Source: Phycisphaerae bacterium (GTDB taxonomy: Bacteria > Planctomycetota > Phycisphaerae > Phycisphaerales > UBA1924). Taken from it: DNA of 64,000 bases. This document shows positions 7,950 to 18,204 of the stretch, in pieces (the stretch's first letter is position 1; each line of letters begins with the position of its first letter). Under the pieces are notes generated by a model that had not been told where the DNA came from, made no database searches, and was given only the letters and a program-made list of their open reading frames with translations. The DNA is taken from contig JAUHXM010000005.1 in the NCBI GenBank assembly GCA_030426605.1, positions 1 to 64,000 on the forward strand. The letters are read 5' to 3'. Both the position numbers and the translations under genes were made by a program.

Positions 7950-8897
7950 TCAGAGCAGTACGTCCGCGACGCCCGCGACGCCCAGGGCGATGCTGACCAC
8001 ACCGTTGAGGGTGAAGAACGCCATGGGGATGCCATCGCGCCCGCGCCGCGCGAGGACGATGTGCTCCATCACGAGCGCCCCGAGCACGATTGTGAACCCG
8101 ACGCCGAAGATCCATCCGAACCGGGGCTCGACGAACCACGCGACGCCGAGCGCGACGAGCGCGAGGGCGTGGAAGCCGCGCGACACCCACGCGGCGCCGC
8201 GCCAGCCGAACCGGGCGGGCATGCTGTTGAGCCCGGCGTCGCGGTCGAAGTCGAGGTCCTGCAGGGCGTAGATGACGTCGAAGCCGGCGACCCAGAACAA
8301 GACCATCGCGGCGAGCCACCAGACCGATCTTCCAGCCTCAGCGTGCACGAGCGCTCCGGGGTTGACCGCAATCACGGCGGCGAGCGGGCTCGCGGCGAGG
8401 GCGCCACCCAGAAAGACATGGCACAGCCACGTGAACCGCTTGGTGAACGAGTACAGAGCGATCCACGCCAGGACCGGAAGGCTCAGCGCGAGCGGCCACC
8501 AGTTGCCATCAAGAACCCCGAACCCCGCCGCCGCCGCGCAGAACCCGATCGCGCTGCCCGCGAGCATGAGGGCCCCGTCTCGCCGAGACAGCGCTCCGCG
8601 GGCGAACGCCCGCCCGGCGGTCCTCGGGTTCCCCGCGTCGAACCGCGCGTCGGCGACGCGGTTGACGATCATCGCCCACGTGCGCGCGAACACCATGCAC
8701 ACGACGACGAGCGCGAGCATGACCGCCGCGTCGCGCGCGCCGATCTTGTTCTCACCCGGCAGGACCATCACCGCCGCGAGCAGCGCGAAGGGCAGGGCGA
8801 ACACCGAGTGCGCCAGTTTGATGTCCGCGAGCGCAACGAAAAGCCGGCCCAGGGCGGGTGCCCGGGCCGGCTCGTTGGTCTGATCGGTGCTCGTCAC
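7950..8897 (-). CDS. UbiA-family prenyltransferase (quinone biosynthesis-like)
   Basis: IVNRVADARFDAGNPRTAGRAFARG and VIYALQDLDFDRDAGLNSMP Asp-rich motifs; multiple TM segments. Confidence 0.85.
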   Translation of the reverse strand: MTSTDQTNEPARAPALGRLFVALADIKLAHSVFALPFALLAAVMVLPGENKIGARDAAVMLALVVVCMVFARTWAMIVNRVADARFDAGNPRTAGRAFARGALSRRDGALMLAGSAIGFCAAAAGFGVLDGNWWPLALSLPVLAWIALYSFTKRFTWLCHVFLGGALAASPLAAVIAVNPGALVHAEAGRSVWWLAAMVLFWVAGFDVIYALQDLDFDRDAGLNSMPARFGWRGAAWVSRGFHALALVALGVAWFVEPRFGWIFGVGFTIVLGALVMEHIVLARRGRDGIPMAFFTLNGVVSIALGVAGVADVLL

Positions 8898-8922
8898 CCC
8901 CGACGCTAGGCGGGGTGGGCGA

Positions 8923-11400
8923 TCACGGGCACCCGGCGAGGAAGGCCGCGACGAAGGCGTCGATGTCGTCGATGTTGATCGAGCCGGACCCGTCCACGTC
9001 CGCCGCGAGGTCGCCCGCGAGGAACGCGGCGACGAAGGCGTCGATGTCGTCCACGTTCAGGATGCCGTCGCCAGTGAAGTCCGCCTCGTTGCACCCGGTC
9101 GCCGCGGCGATCGAGCCGACGTAGACGTTGTCCACGAGCCACGAGTCGCCCGCCTCGTTGCCCTGCGCCGTGATGCGGAGCTTGAGGAAGGCGTGGATGA
9201 GCGAGACGTCCATCTCCATCTGGATGAGCGAGAACGAGGCGTCGGGGTTGCCGTCGGAGACGAGCTCGCCCACGGTCTGCCAGACGCCGCCGGCGTCCTG
9301 CGCTTCGACGAGCAGCGACTCGCCCGCGTCGGCGCCCTCGTCCTTGGCGAGCACGGAGATGTACGCCGAGCCCGCCGAGAGGGTCAGCGCGTTGATCGCC
9401 TGGGTCTCGAGGGTCTCGGTGTTGCTCACGCGGGCGGCGTACAGGCCGGTGCCCGCGTCGTCCGTCGTGCGGCTGCCGTCGAACGTCTCCCACATGCGTG
9501 TCATCTCGACCGGGCCCTCGAAGGTGCGGCGGACGGGGGCGAGCAGCGCGCCCGGGTCGGTCACGCGGAAGTCGTCGAGGAACCAGCGGTCGTCCGCCTC
9601 GTCGCCGTCGCCCGTGAACCGGATGCGGAGGTCGTTTGAGACCGCCCCCGCCGGGATGCGCGCGCCCTGCCAGACGAACTCGCCGTGGTCCACGCCGTCG
9701 GAGACGATGTCGATGAGGGGCTGCCAGACCGAGCCGTCGAAGTACTCGACGCCCAGCGACTCGCCCGCCTCCACGCCCGCGTGCTGCACGGCGACGGCGA
9801 GCCCGAGGTCGGTGGACGCGGCGTCGGCGCCGAGCCGGATCGTTGAGACCGACTGGTCGTGGTCGATGTTCATCGCGTTGGACCCGCTGGGCTCGTTCGT
9901 GCCGTCGCCGTTGACGACGGCGCCGTTGATGTCGATCCAGAGCGTGCTGGCGAGTGCGCCCGACTCGAATTCCTCGAACACGGGCAGCGGGGTGTAGAAG
10001 TCGCCCGTCATCGCGGCGACGACGGCCGCCTCGGCGTTCAGGCGCCCCCAGCCGTTGAAGTCGTCGAACCCGGGTGTGCCGATGTCCGTCGCGGTCTCGT
10101 AGAGGATGCCGCGCAGGATCGCGGGCGTGATGTCCGGGTTCGCCTCGACGACGAGCGACGCGACGCCGTTCGCGAGCGGCGCTGCGGCGCTCGTGCCCCC
10201 GAACCACGTGTACCCGCCCGTGCGGCTCGTCGAGCGCACGCTCACGCCGTGCGCCATGACATCGAGCTGCGGCCCGTAGTTGGAGAACCCGACCCGCTGC
10301 CCGTTCGTGCCCAACGCGCCGACGACGACGATGTTGTCGTCCACCGGGTCGCCCAGCTGCTGCCCGTCGTTGCCCGACGAGTAGAAGACCTGCGCGCCCC
10401 GGTCCTCGAGCTGGTCACCGATGTTGTTGCCCGGCGCGTCCACGCCCGAGTAGCTGACGCTGACGGTCGTCGCGCCGTTGTCCGCGGCCCAGCGGGCGCC
10501 GCGCTTGATGTCGCTCTGCGCCGCGCCGCCGCCCGACGCGTTGGAGACCTTCGCGTGGAGGATGCCGGCGTTCCACGAGCACCCGGCGACGCCGATCGAG
10601 TTGTTCCCGATCGCCGCGGCGCACCCGGTGGCGCCGGAGCCGTGCCCGTTGTTGTCGTTCACGTCGCCGCCCTCGGCGATCGTCAGGCGGTCCACGGCGT
10701 TGTACCCGTCCACGATCGACGCCTGCAGGTCGGGGTGGTCGAGGTCGATGCCCGTGTCGCACACGCCGAGGATGGTCGAGGCGCTGCCGGTGACGAAGTC
10801 CCACGCGCCGACGGTGTTCAGGTGGTTGGCGCCGTGGTGGTACTGGTTACCGAACTGCGAATCGTTCGGGAACGTGTCCGCCGGGTAGCAGATCCAGTCG
10901 GGCGCGACCCAGTCGTAATCGCCGGTCGCCATGAGCGCCTCGCCGAACTGTTCTTCGGTCATCCCCGCGGGGACGGTCACGCGGTACTCCTGCACGTCCT
11001 CGAACGACTTGGCGATCGAGGGCGCAATCCGGTCGAGCGCCCGATCGAGGCGCGCGTCGATCAGGCCGGGCAGCGCGGACGCCGGCTCGGGCGCGCCGCG
11101 CAGCAGGCCCGTCGCCCGCGCCTGGGCCCGCTCGCTCGCGATCTGCTGGGCAATCTGCCGGCGGTCCTTCAGCGCCACCTGCAGGAAGCCCGAACGCTCC
11201 ACCTTGCCCGGGCGCTCGGCGCGGGTGAAGTCGAGCCCGATGGGCTGGGCCGCCGCCATCGCGGCGCGGTCGCCCGCGGTGAGGTCCAGCGCCCCGTCGA
11301 GGGCCGCGGCGTGGTTCGCCGTGGGGCCCGCCATCGCCTGACCCGCGGCCAGCACCAGCGTCATGCACGTTGTCCGGATGATCATCGTCGTTGTCCTCAT
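8923..11400 (-). CDS. Secreted subtilisin-like S8 serine protease with double GC-type dockerin
   Basis: Triad: ILGVCDTGIDLDHPD, NDNNGHGSGATG, GGTSAAAPLANG; C-terminus CNEADFTGDGILNVDDIDAFVAAFLAGDLAADVDGSGSINIDDIDAFVAAFLAGCP. Confidence 0.9.
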   Translation of the reverse strand: MRTTTMIIRTTCMTLVLAAGQAMAGPTANHAAALDGALDLTAGDRAAMAAAQPIGLDFTRAERPGKVERSGFLQVALKDRRQIAQQIASERAQARATGLLRGAPEPASALPGLIDARLDRALDRIAPSIAKSFEDVQEYRVTVPAGMTEEQFGEALMATGDYDWVAPDWICYPADTFPNDSQFGNQYHHGANHLNTVGAWDFVTGSASTILGVCDTGIDLDHPDLQASIVDGYNAVDRLTIAEGGDVNDNNGHGSGATGCAAAIGNNSIGVAGCSWNAGILHAKVSNASGGGAAQSDIKRGARWAADNGATTVSVSYSGVDAPGNNIGDQLEDRGAQVFYSSGNDGQQLGDPVDDNIVVVGALGTNGQRVGFSNYGPQLDVMAHGVSVRSTSRTGGYTWFGGTSAAAPLANGVASLVVEANPDITPAILRGILYETATDIGTPGFDDFNGWGRLNAEAAVVAAMTGDFYTPLPVFEEFESGALASTLWIDINGAVVNGDGTNEPSGSNAMNIDHDQSVSTIRLGADAASTDLGLAVAVQHAGVEAGESLGVEYFDGSVWQPLIDIVSDGVDHGEFVWQGARIPAGAVSNDLRIRFTGDGDEADDRWFLDDFRVTDPGALLAPVRRTFEGPVEMTRMWETFDGSRTTDDAGTGLYAARVSNTETLETQAINALTLSAGSAYISVLAKDEGADAGESLLVEAQDAGGVWQTVGELVSDGNPDASFSLIQMEMDVSLIHAFLKLRITAQGNEAGDSWLVDNVYVGSIAAATGCNEADFTGDGILNVDDIDAFVAAFLAGDLAADVDGSGSINIDDIDAFVAAFLAGCP

Positions 11401-11553
11401 CTCGTGTCCCGCAGCGTCGCACGCCGGGCCTGACCCGACCGCGGAGGACCCCCCCACCACGCCGCTGTTGATCTCTGTGAAACCACGCCCGAACGGGCGT
11501 GGAACCTCCGATACGCGGGGGAACCCCCGCCTGTTCCCCGCTCAGAGCGCCAT

Positions 11554-13956
11554 TCAGGGCGTCTGCAGCGAGCCGATGTAGAGCCCCGCGAAGAGCCCCA
11601 GGTCGTCGGGCGTGAACAGCCCGTCGCCCGACAGGTCCGCCCGCGGGTCCGTCGCCAGGTACGCCGCGATGAAGGCGTCGATGTCGTCGTACGAGACGAT
11701 CCCGTCGTCCGTGAAGTCCACGAGGCTCGACACGACGCGGACCGTCAACCCGGGCATGAGCCGAACGGGCCGCCCGCCGTCGAGCACGTCGATCACGATC
11801 TCCTGGTCCATCCCGACCGCGCCCGGGTCCGCCGAGGCGCGGTAGTTGATCTCGAAGAGCCCGCCGCCCAGGTCATCGACCGCCTCGAACGCGACGACCG
11901 AGCCATCGCCGGTCGTCACGTCGAACGCGATGGGCCCGACCACGGGCCCGCCAGTCCGGTCGTAGAGCCGCACGCGCGCCGTGTCGATGGCGCCGGACGC
12001 GATGTACCGCCGGCCCGTGAGCGTGGAGCGCACGGCGTCGGGGCGCCCGACCAGATCGTTCGCCCATTCGTCGAACTGCTCCTGGAGGATGAAGACGGGG
12101 TCGTCCGCGTTCACGCCGCGCCGGCCCGTGTTGAGCTCCATGTAGTGGTTGCCCGCGCCGCACCCGAGCCCGCCGCGCAGGACGCCGTTCACGCTCGCGA
12201 CCGCGAGCACGCCGTTCTGCGAGTTCCCGCCCGTGATGAGCTCGGGGACGCCATCGCCCGCGAGGTCCGCGAGGGTCATCGCGCGGGCACCGCTCGCGTC
12301 GGTCCGCTGCAGCTCGCCGACGATCCACCCGCCCGCGCCGTCGTTGGTGTACGTCTCGAACGACCCGCCGCTGCCCAGGGCGGTGACGTCGGTCAGCCCG
12401 TCGCCGTCGATGTCCGCTGGGACGGCGTCGATCCCGAACCCGCCGCCGATGAAGAGGTCGGTCCGCACGGGCGTGCCCGTGTCGGTCGTGAAGATCGATG
12501 CCTGCCGCGACTGATCGCACGCGACGACGAGGTCGGCCAGCGCGTCGGCGTCCAGGTGCGTCGCGCGCACCGTGACCGGCTCGTCGGGCGTCGCCAGCGT
12601 GCCCGAGAGCGCGAACGCGCCCGCCCCGTCGTTTGAGTAGAGCGCGATCTCGTCGGCGGTGCTCAGGGCGACCGCCAGATCCAGCCCCGGGTTCGCGTCC
12701 AGATCCGCCGCGACGATGCCCTCCCCGCGTGCCCCCAGCGCCATGGTGACCGGCGCGTCAACGCCGGCGCCGTTCGAGAGCAGCACGCCCAGCTCCTGCC
12801 CGGACGAACACGTAAAGGCGATGTCGAGCCCGTTGACGCCATCGAGGTCCGCGACCTCGACGCCCGTCGCGCCGCCCGCGACGTCGAACGCCTGCGAGAC
12901 CGCGAAGGAAAGCACCCCGCCCCCGTCGGTGCCCTGCAGCACCGTGATTCTCGACGGGTTCTGGCTCGCGACGACGAGGTCGGTGACGCCGTCGCCCGTC
13001 ACGTCGCCCGCGTCGATGCCGCGCAACGCGTTCGCGCCGACCTCGACAAACTGCGCCGGGTCGAGCGTGGCGAAGGCGCTGCCCGGCGTCGTCGTACTCG
13101 GGTAGATCTGCACCTGGGTCCCGTTGAACGGTGTCACGGCGAGGTCGTCGCCGAACCGCCCGTCGAGATCGAAGCTCGCGAAGCCCGCCGGGCGGTTGAT
13201 GCCGCGGTAGACGCTCGGGCAGATGTCCGTATCGCCGGCGCGCGAGATGAGCATGTACCCCACGTGCGCGCTCTTGAACGGCGCGGGCGGCGGGATCGTG
13301 TCGCACCCCGTCGGGTCCCCGATCGAGCACGAGCACCGCCCGTCCCCGCCCCACAACCGCGCCGCCTCCATGGACGCCATCAGCTTCGCGGCCAGATCGC
13401 CCGGCGTCGTGATGATCGCCTCGACCGCCATGTCCACGGGCTGCGGGCCCAGCAGGATGTTGCCCTGCACGGCGTAGACCAGGTCGTCTTCAGGGCCCGG
13501 GCGCCCGCGCTCGATGCGGCCCGTGATCCCGCCCTTCCACTGCGCCGCGCCGGTGCCCGAGAACGTCGCCGCGTTCCCGAAGACATCGACGATCCCGTAC
13601 TGCCGCCCCTGGTGCCCGGCGTCGAAGGCGCTGAGCTCCGCGAGCACGTCGTCGGGCGCGAGCCCCTCGAGCAGGCGGTCGCGCGCAAAGACCTTGTTCT
13701 GCCCCGTCTGATCGACGACCGACTGCGCGGTGACGGCGCCGACGCCCGTGACAATCACCGCCGTGTTCTCGCGCAGGTCGATGCCCGAGACGCACGTCGC
13801 CGACGCGAGCGCGATCTCGCCGGTCCGTGTGTCCGCGATGAGGATGGACCAGGTCGCGTCGGCCTGCCCCGCCATCGCCGCGACGAGCGCCGCCGCGCCC
13901 GCACGGACCGTCCGCCGGCACGCACACCCCCGCCACGCGGCATCACGAATCGTCAT
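11554..13956 (-). CDS. Secreted DUF1028 domain protein with VCBS/FG-GAP-like repeats and C-terminal dockerin-like pair
   Basis: N-terminus WSILIADTRTGEIALASATCVSGIDL...GAVTAQS; repeated DLDGNP.LDLAVA units; C-terminal VDFTDDGIVSYDDIDAFIAAYLATDPRADLSGDGLFTPDDLGLFAGLYIG. Confidence 0.75.
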   Translation of the reverse strand: MTIRDAAWRGCACRRTVRAGAAALVAAMAGQADATWSILIADTRTGEIALASATCVSGIDLRENTAVIVTGVGAVTAQSVVDQTGQNKVFARDRLLEGLAPDDVLAELSAFDAGHQGRQYGIVDVFGNAATFSGTGAAQWKGGITGRIERGRPGPEDDLVYAVQGNILLGPQPVDMAVEAIITTPGDLAAKLMASMEAARLWGGDGRCSCSIGDPTGCDTIPPPAPFKSAHVGYMLISRAGDTDICPSVYRGINRPAGFASFDLDGRFGDDLAVTPFNGTQVQIYPSTTTPGSAFATLDPAQFVEVGANALRGIDAGDVTGDGVTDLVVASQNPSRITVLQGTDGGGVLSFAVSQAFDVAGGATGVEVADLDGVNGLDIAFTCSSGQELGVLLSNGAGVDAPVTMALGARGEGIVAADLDANPGLDLAVALSTADEIALYSNDGAGAFALSGTLATPDEPVTVRATHLDADALADLVVACDQSRQASIFTTDTGTPVRTDLFIGGGFGIDAVPADIDGDGLTDVTALGSGGSFETYTNDGAGGWIVGELQRTDASGARAMTLADLAGDGVPELITGGNSQNGVLAVASVNGVLRGGLGCGAGNHYMELNTGRRGVNADDPVFILQEQFDEWANDLVGRPDAVRSTLTGRRYIASGAIDTARVRLYDRTGGPVVGPIAFDVTTGDGSVVAFEAVDDLGGGLFEINYRASADPGAVGMDQEIVIDVLDGGRPVRLMPGLTVRVVSSLVDFTDDGIVSYDDIDAFIAAYLATDPRADLSGDGLFTPDDLGLFAGLYIGSLQTP

Positions 13957-14050
13957 GGCCGATCACCCTTTCACCACCCGAACGGCGGCATGCCCCCTGC
14001 GCCCCCACCATACCGCAGCACCAGCCCGATCCCAAGCCGGATTCCAGCCG

Positions 14051-15886
14051 TCAGAGCCCGCGCCACATCTGCCGCGTCGCCCCCTCAAACTCCCACGTGC
14101 AATCGTGGTACTCGATGTCCGCCGTGCCGCTCGAGTCGTCCCAGAAGAACGTGAAATTCTCATCCCCCCCGGCGTAGAACGCGTAAAAGTCGCACCCGTG
14201 GAAACGCAGGTCCACGACGCCGCGCACGCGGGCCGCACGCGCCCGATCGTCGCCGGGCGGGTCGGCGCTGGGCACGGGCAGGCGCAGCTTCACCGAGCAG
14301 TCGTGCACGTCCGCGTCCACCCCGGTGAGGTAGAAGAACGCGCCCTTGTTCACGTCCGGGTACGTCCGGTACGTGATGTCAACATTCACCCCGCTGAGCG
14401 GGACGTCGTTGCTGCTCAGCGGCAGGCACGGCGTGCCGAACGCCGCGTCGAAGTTCCCGGGGCTTGTGACCGACCCGTCCGCCTTCACCGTGCCCCACCC
14501 GTCGATGTCCATCACGACATCGCCGCAGATCTGCGCGTAGTGCTCGCCCTCACGCATCGAGCTCACGCCGACGTACCGCGACACGCCCGTGAACCCCGTC
14601 GTGCGAACCCGGAACCCGGCGTTGATCACCGACCCCACCGGCGGCGACCCGCGGACCACCGACGAATGGCTGAACAGCAGCGTCCCGCGCGTCCAGTTCG
14701 GGCCGTGCGCGCCGCTGATGTACGTGTTGTGCAGGCTCAGGTAATCGCAATCCCCCCAGTCGGCGTAGTTCACCTCGTGGGTAAAGCCGGCCGCGTCCGC
14801 GCGCCCGCCCGCCATCACGTTCCGCTCGCTCAGGCAGACCGTGCCGTCCGTGCCCGCGCCCGCGGTCCCGACGATGTGCTTGAACGCGTCGGCCATGAAG
14901 CAATCGCGCACGACATACGCCGCGTCGCCCGCGACGCACTTCACGACGTACGACTCGTACGCCTGATCGCCGCCGTTGAGGTGCAGCCCGTCGATGACCG
15001 CGCCGTCCGCTTCGATGGTGACGATGTTGTTCGTCGCGTCGCAGACCTGGAGATCCATAAAGCCCGGGAAACGCCCGCCGCGCGCGTACACGTGCAGGAC
15101 CCCGTCGTGCATGTAGAACGCGTTGGTCGAGTCCCTGAAGATAATGTGCGCGAACGTTTCGGCATCGCCGCAGTCGAGGAACGCCTCGTCGCCGTAGCGT
15201 GCCGAATCGGGGTCGTCCGTCGGCGTGCCGCTCGCGAGGCGTATCGCCGCGGGCCCGGACCACGGCGTCGTGAAGTACACCCGCCCTGTCACGGGCTCGA
15301 CCGCCGGCTGCCACACGACGACGAGGTCGTCCCACTTGTGCAGCGTCGGGCGCCGGCCCGTGCCCAGCGGGTCCCACCCGCGCAGGTGCGTGTAGGGCGT
15401 GATGATGTCCAGGCTCGCCGCGTCGGGGATGCGGACCTCGATCCGCGCGTCCAGCCAGATCTCACACCCCCCCGGATGCAGCGTCTGGATGCCCGCGATC
15501 AGCCCCACCATCTGGGCACCACCCAATTCAGGGTCTTCCGAGAGCACCAGCGGGTCCGACGCCGACCCGTCGCCCCACGCCCATGGCCCTTGGGTGATGT
15601 GGACCTCGGGCAGCATCGGGTTGTCCAGGCGGGTGTACGAACGGATCGCCGCCGCGACCCGCTCGCACTGGCGGAGATACGCCCTCGAATGCGGGCCCGG
15701 ATCGACGGTGATGAGCCCCAGATCCGCGATCCGCGGGAAATCGGGCGCGACGCCCTCCGGCGGGGTCAGGTCCCCCGACGACACCCCGGGCGCATCCCCC
15801 CCGCGGGTCGGGAGCGGACCGACACCCCAGCCCAAGACCGGGCCGCTCGGCAGCGACAGCACGATGGCAATCCACAACGCCAGCAT
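14051..15886 (-). CDS. Secreted right-handed beta-helix-like protein
   Basis: Signal-like MLALWIAIVLSLPSGPVLGWG; repeated short units (NNIVTIEADGAVIDGLHLNGG, AAYVVRDCFMADAFKHIVGT); GGAGGAGG SD. Confidence 0.65.
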   Translation of the reverse strand: MLALWIAIVLSLPSGPVLGWGVGPLPTRGGDAPGVSSGDLTPPEGVAPDFPRIADLGLITVDPGPHSRAYLRQCERVAAAIRSYTRLDNPMLPEVHITQGPWAWGDGSASDPLVLSEDPELGGAQMVGLIAGIQTLHPGGCEIWLDARIEVRIPDAASLDIITPYTHLRGWDPLGTGRRPTLHKWDDLVVVWQPAVEPVTGRVYFTTPWSGPAAIRLASGTPTDDPDSARYGDEAFLDCGDAETFAHIIFRDSTNAFYMHDGVLHVYARGGRFPGFMDLQVCDATNNIVTIEADGAVIDGLHLNGGDQAYESYVVKCVAGDAAYVVRDCFMADAFKHIVGTAGAGTDGTVCLSERNVMAGGRADAAGFTHEVNYADWGDCDYLSLHNTYISGAHGPNWTRGTLLFSHSSVVRGSPPVGSVINAGFRVRTTGFTGVSRYVGVSSMREGEHYAQICGDVVMDIDGWGTVKADGSVTSPGNFDAAFGTPCLPLSSNDVPLSGVNVDITYRTYPDVNKGAFFYLTGVDADVHDCSVKLRLPVPSADPPGDDRARAARVRGVVDLRFHGCDFYAFYAGGDENFTFFWDDSSGTADIEYHDCTWEFEGATRQMWRGL

Positions 15887-16131
15887 CGCCCCTCCTCCGG
15901 GACGTCCCCACGAACCCGAATCTACCCCCAATGCCCCCCGATCCCAAGCAATCTCCGGACGCCGACGCCAGACGTTCCAGGGAACGACCGAGAAGCCCAA
16001 CCCGTGATCCTCGCGGGAGATCCGGGCGTGGTTGACGACCCCGGGGAGGGGCGTACCATTCGCCCCCGCTCGGTCTGTTGCCCGGGCGGTTTTTTGCCGA
16101 TGGACGCCCCCCGGGGCGCCCCCCGGATGCC

Positions 16132-16203
16132 GCCGCTGTAGCTCAGTGGTAGAGCGCACCCTTGGTAAGGGTGAGGTCGAGGGTTCAAGTCCCTCCAGCG
16201 GCT
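16132..16203 (+). tRNA. trnT: tRNA-Thr (GGT)
   Basis: Acceptor GCCGCTG/CAGCGGC; anticodon stem CACCC-TTGGTAA-GGGTG; T-arm GAGGGTTCAAGTCCCTC. Confidence 0.95.
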
Positions 16204-16563
16204 TGTCGGTTCGCCCCCATGTTGCGCGCGGTTCGGCGCGGTATGCCGCGCTTCTCGCGGGGGACGGACCTAGAGTTCCCGCCCGTCCGCCAGATCGCAG
16301 GCGGGCTCTGTGCCGACCGCGAGGGACCGCGGCGAGGGCGGGAGCAAACGGACGGACCAACACCGAGCATTCGGCGCTCGGGCGCACGCCCGGCCCGCAG
16401 GCTCCGGGCCCGCAGCCGCGGGCGACAACCAGTTTCCAAACCGGCTCGCAGAGCCGGACGCATCCGGGTGGGTGGCTCGCGTCGGGCCCCGAGTAGCGCC
16501 CGACGAGTCAGCTTCTGTCAGACACACCGTCGTACGAAAGACCCAATCAAGAGGTAGAGACCA

Positions 16564-17769
16564 ATGGCCAAGGGCACCTTCGAGCGGACCAAGCCGCACG
16601 TCAACGTGGGCACCATCGGGCACATCGACCACGGCAAGTCGACCCTGACCGCCGCCATGGTCGCCCGCGCCGATGCCAAGGGGCTCGTGCAGGGCGCGAA
16701 GTCCTACGCGGAAATCACCAAGGGCGGCACCGTGCGTGACGCCAACAAGACCGTGACGATCCATTCGTCGCACGTCGAGTACGAGACCGAAGGCCGGCAC
16801 TACGCCCACGTGGACTGCCCGGGCCACGCCGACTTCGTCAAGAACATGATCACCGGCGCCGCCCAGATGGACGGCGCGATCCTCGTGGTCGCCGCCGACT
16901 CGGGCCCCATGCCCCAGACCCGCGAGCACGTGCTGCTCGCCCGCCAGGTCGGCGTGCCCCACATCGTCGTCTTCCTCAACAAGGTTGACCTCGTGGACGA
17001 CGAGGAGCTCCTCGAGCTCGTCGAGATGGAAGTCCGCGAGCTGCTCAGCAAGTACGAGTTCCCGGGCGACGACACCCCCGTCATCCGCGGGCAGTCCAAG
17101 CTCGCCCTCGAGAACCCGACCGATGACGAGGCCTGCAAGCCCATCGACGAGCTCTTCGACGCCATCGACTCGTACATCCCCGAGCCCGAGCGCGAGACCG
17201 ACAAGCCCTACCTGATCTCGGTCGAGGACGTCTTCTCGATCAAGGGTCGCGGCACGGTCGCGACCGGCCGCGTCGAGCGCGGGCAGGTCAAGGTGGGCGA
17301 CCCCGCCGAGATCGTCGGCCTCTCGACCGAGAACCTCGCGACCACCATCACCGGCGTCGAGATGTTCAACAAGACGCTCGAGTCCGCGATCGCCGGCGAC
17401 AACTGCGGCGTGCTGCTGCGTGGCGTCGAAAAGAACCAGGTCCAGCGCGGGCAGGTTATCTGCAAGCCCGGCTCGATCAAGCCGCACACCAAGTTCAAGG
17501 GCCAGGTCTACGTCCTGTCCAAGGAAGAGGGCGGCCGCCACACCCCGTTCTTCAACAACTACCGCCCGCAGTTCTACTTCCGCACCACCGACGTCACGGG
17601 CGCCGTCACCCTCCTGGGTGGCGCCGAGATGTGCATGCCGGGCGACAACGTCGAGATCGAGGTTGACCTCAACGACAAGCCCGTCGCCATGGAGGCCGGC
17701 CTCCGCTTCGCCGTCCGCGAGGGCGGCCGCACGATCGGCTCGGGCACCGTCACCGAGGTCATCGAGTGA
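16564..17769 (+). CDS. tuf: Elongation factor Tu
   Basis: [32 protein letters not shown]..., [50 protein letters not shown]. Confidence 0.99.
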   Translation: MAKGTFERTKPHVNVGTIGHIDHGKSTLTAAMVARADAKGLVQGAKSYAEITKGGTVRDANKTVTIHSSHVEYETEGRHYAHVDCPGHADFVKNMITGAAQMDGAILVVAADSGPMPQTREHVLLARQVGVPHIVVFLNKVDLVDDEELLELVEMEVRELLSKYEFPGDDTPVIRGQSKLALENPTDDEACKPIDELFDAIDSYIPEPERETDKPYLISVEDVFSIKGRGTVATGRVERGQVKVGDPAEIVGLSTENLATTITGVEMFNKTLESAIAGDNCGVLLRGVEKNQVQRGQVICKPGSIKPHTKFKGQVYVLSKEEGGRHTPFFNNYRPQFYFRTTDVTGAVTLLGGAEMCMPGDNVEIEVDLNDKPVAMEAGLRFAVREGGRTIGSGTVTEVIE

Positions 17770-17896
17770 TATGAGTCGCGTCCCTTCGGACGCGAGCTTT
17801 GATCGCGGGCCCGCCTGGCTCGTGTGAATGTGAGTTTCCCGGTGCCGTCCCGAAAGGGGCGGCACCGACTTCCGAAACCCTGTCCGGGAGCAAGCA

Positions 17897-18079
17897 ATGG
17901 CCAAGAAGAAGGCGATGGCCCGCGAGTATGTCTGGCTGCAGTGCACCGAGTCCGGTGACCTGAACTATCGCACCAGCATCAACGTCAAGGGTGGCATCTC
18001 GGACCGGATCAAGGAGGGGTTCCACAAGTACTCTCCCCGGCTCCGCAAGCACACGCTGCACAAGATCAAGCGCAAGTAA
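17897..18079 (+). CDS. rpmG: Ribosomal protein bL33
   Basis: VWLQCTESGDLNYRTSINVKGG...KYSPRLRKHTLHKIKRK between tuf and secE. Confidence 0.9.
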   Translation: MAKKKAMAREYVWLQCTESGDLNYRTSINVKGGISDRIKEGFHKYSPRLRKHTLHKIKRK

Positions 18080-18083
18080 GACG

Positions 18084-18200
18084 AGGCACTGGGCGTCAGG
18101 CACCAGGCACTGGGAAGACTCCGCCGGGCCGATCATCCGCGGGTTTCGACTGATGCCTGATGCCTGGTGCCCGATGCCTGGCGTCCCGCGAAGCGGGACG
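18084..18200. repeat. Inverted/tandem heptamer repeat (GGCACC/GGCAT family) plus hairpin CGTCCCGC-gaa-GCGGGACG
   Basis: GGCGTCAGGCACCAGGCACTGGG opposed to CTGATGCCTGATGCCTGGTGCCCGATGCCTGGCG; hairpin at 18182-18200. Confidence 0.6.
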
Positions 18201-18204
18201 TGAG

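Noticed and set aside
8906-10207. 433-aa minus ORF within the S8 protease, and the 524-aa plus ORF at 9859..11433
   Set aside because: Alternative frames of the S8 protease/dockerin gene whose catalytic triad is in the other minus frame.
13730-16141. 803-aa plus-strand ORF antisense to the beta-helix gene
   Set aside because: Arg/His/Val-rich composition lacking recognisable motifs; the minus frame has a signal peptide, SD and coherent protein.
18084-18200. Possible CRISPR-like short repeats near trnW
   Set aside because: Units are 7-10 nt in inverted orientation without spacers of constant length; no cas genes. No CRISPR array was seen in the window.
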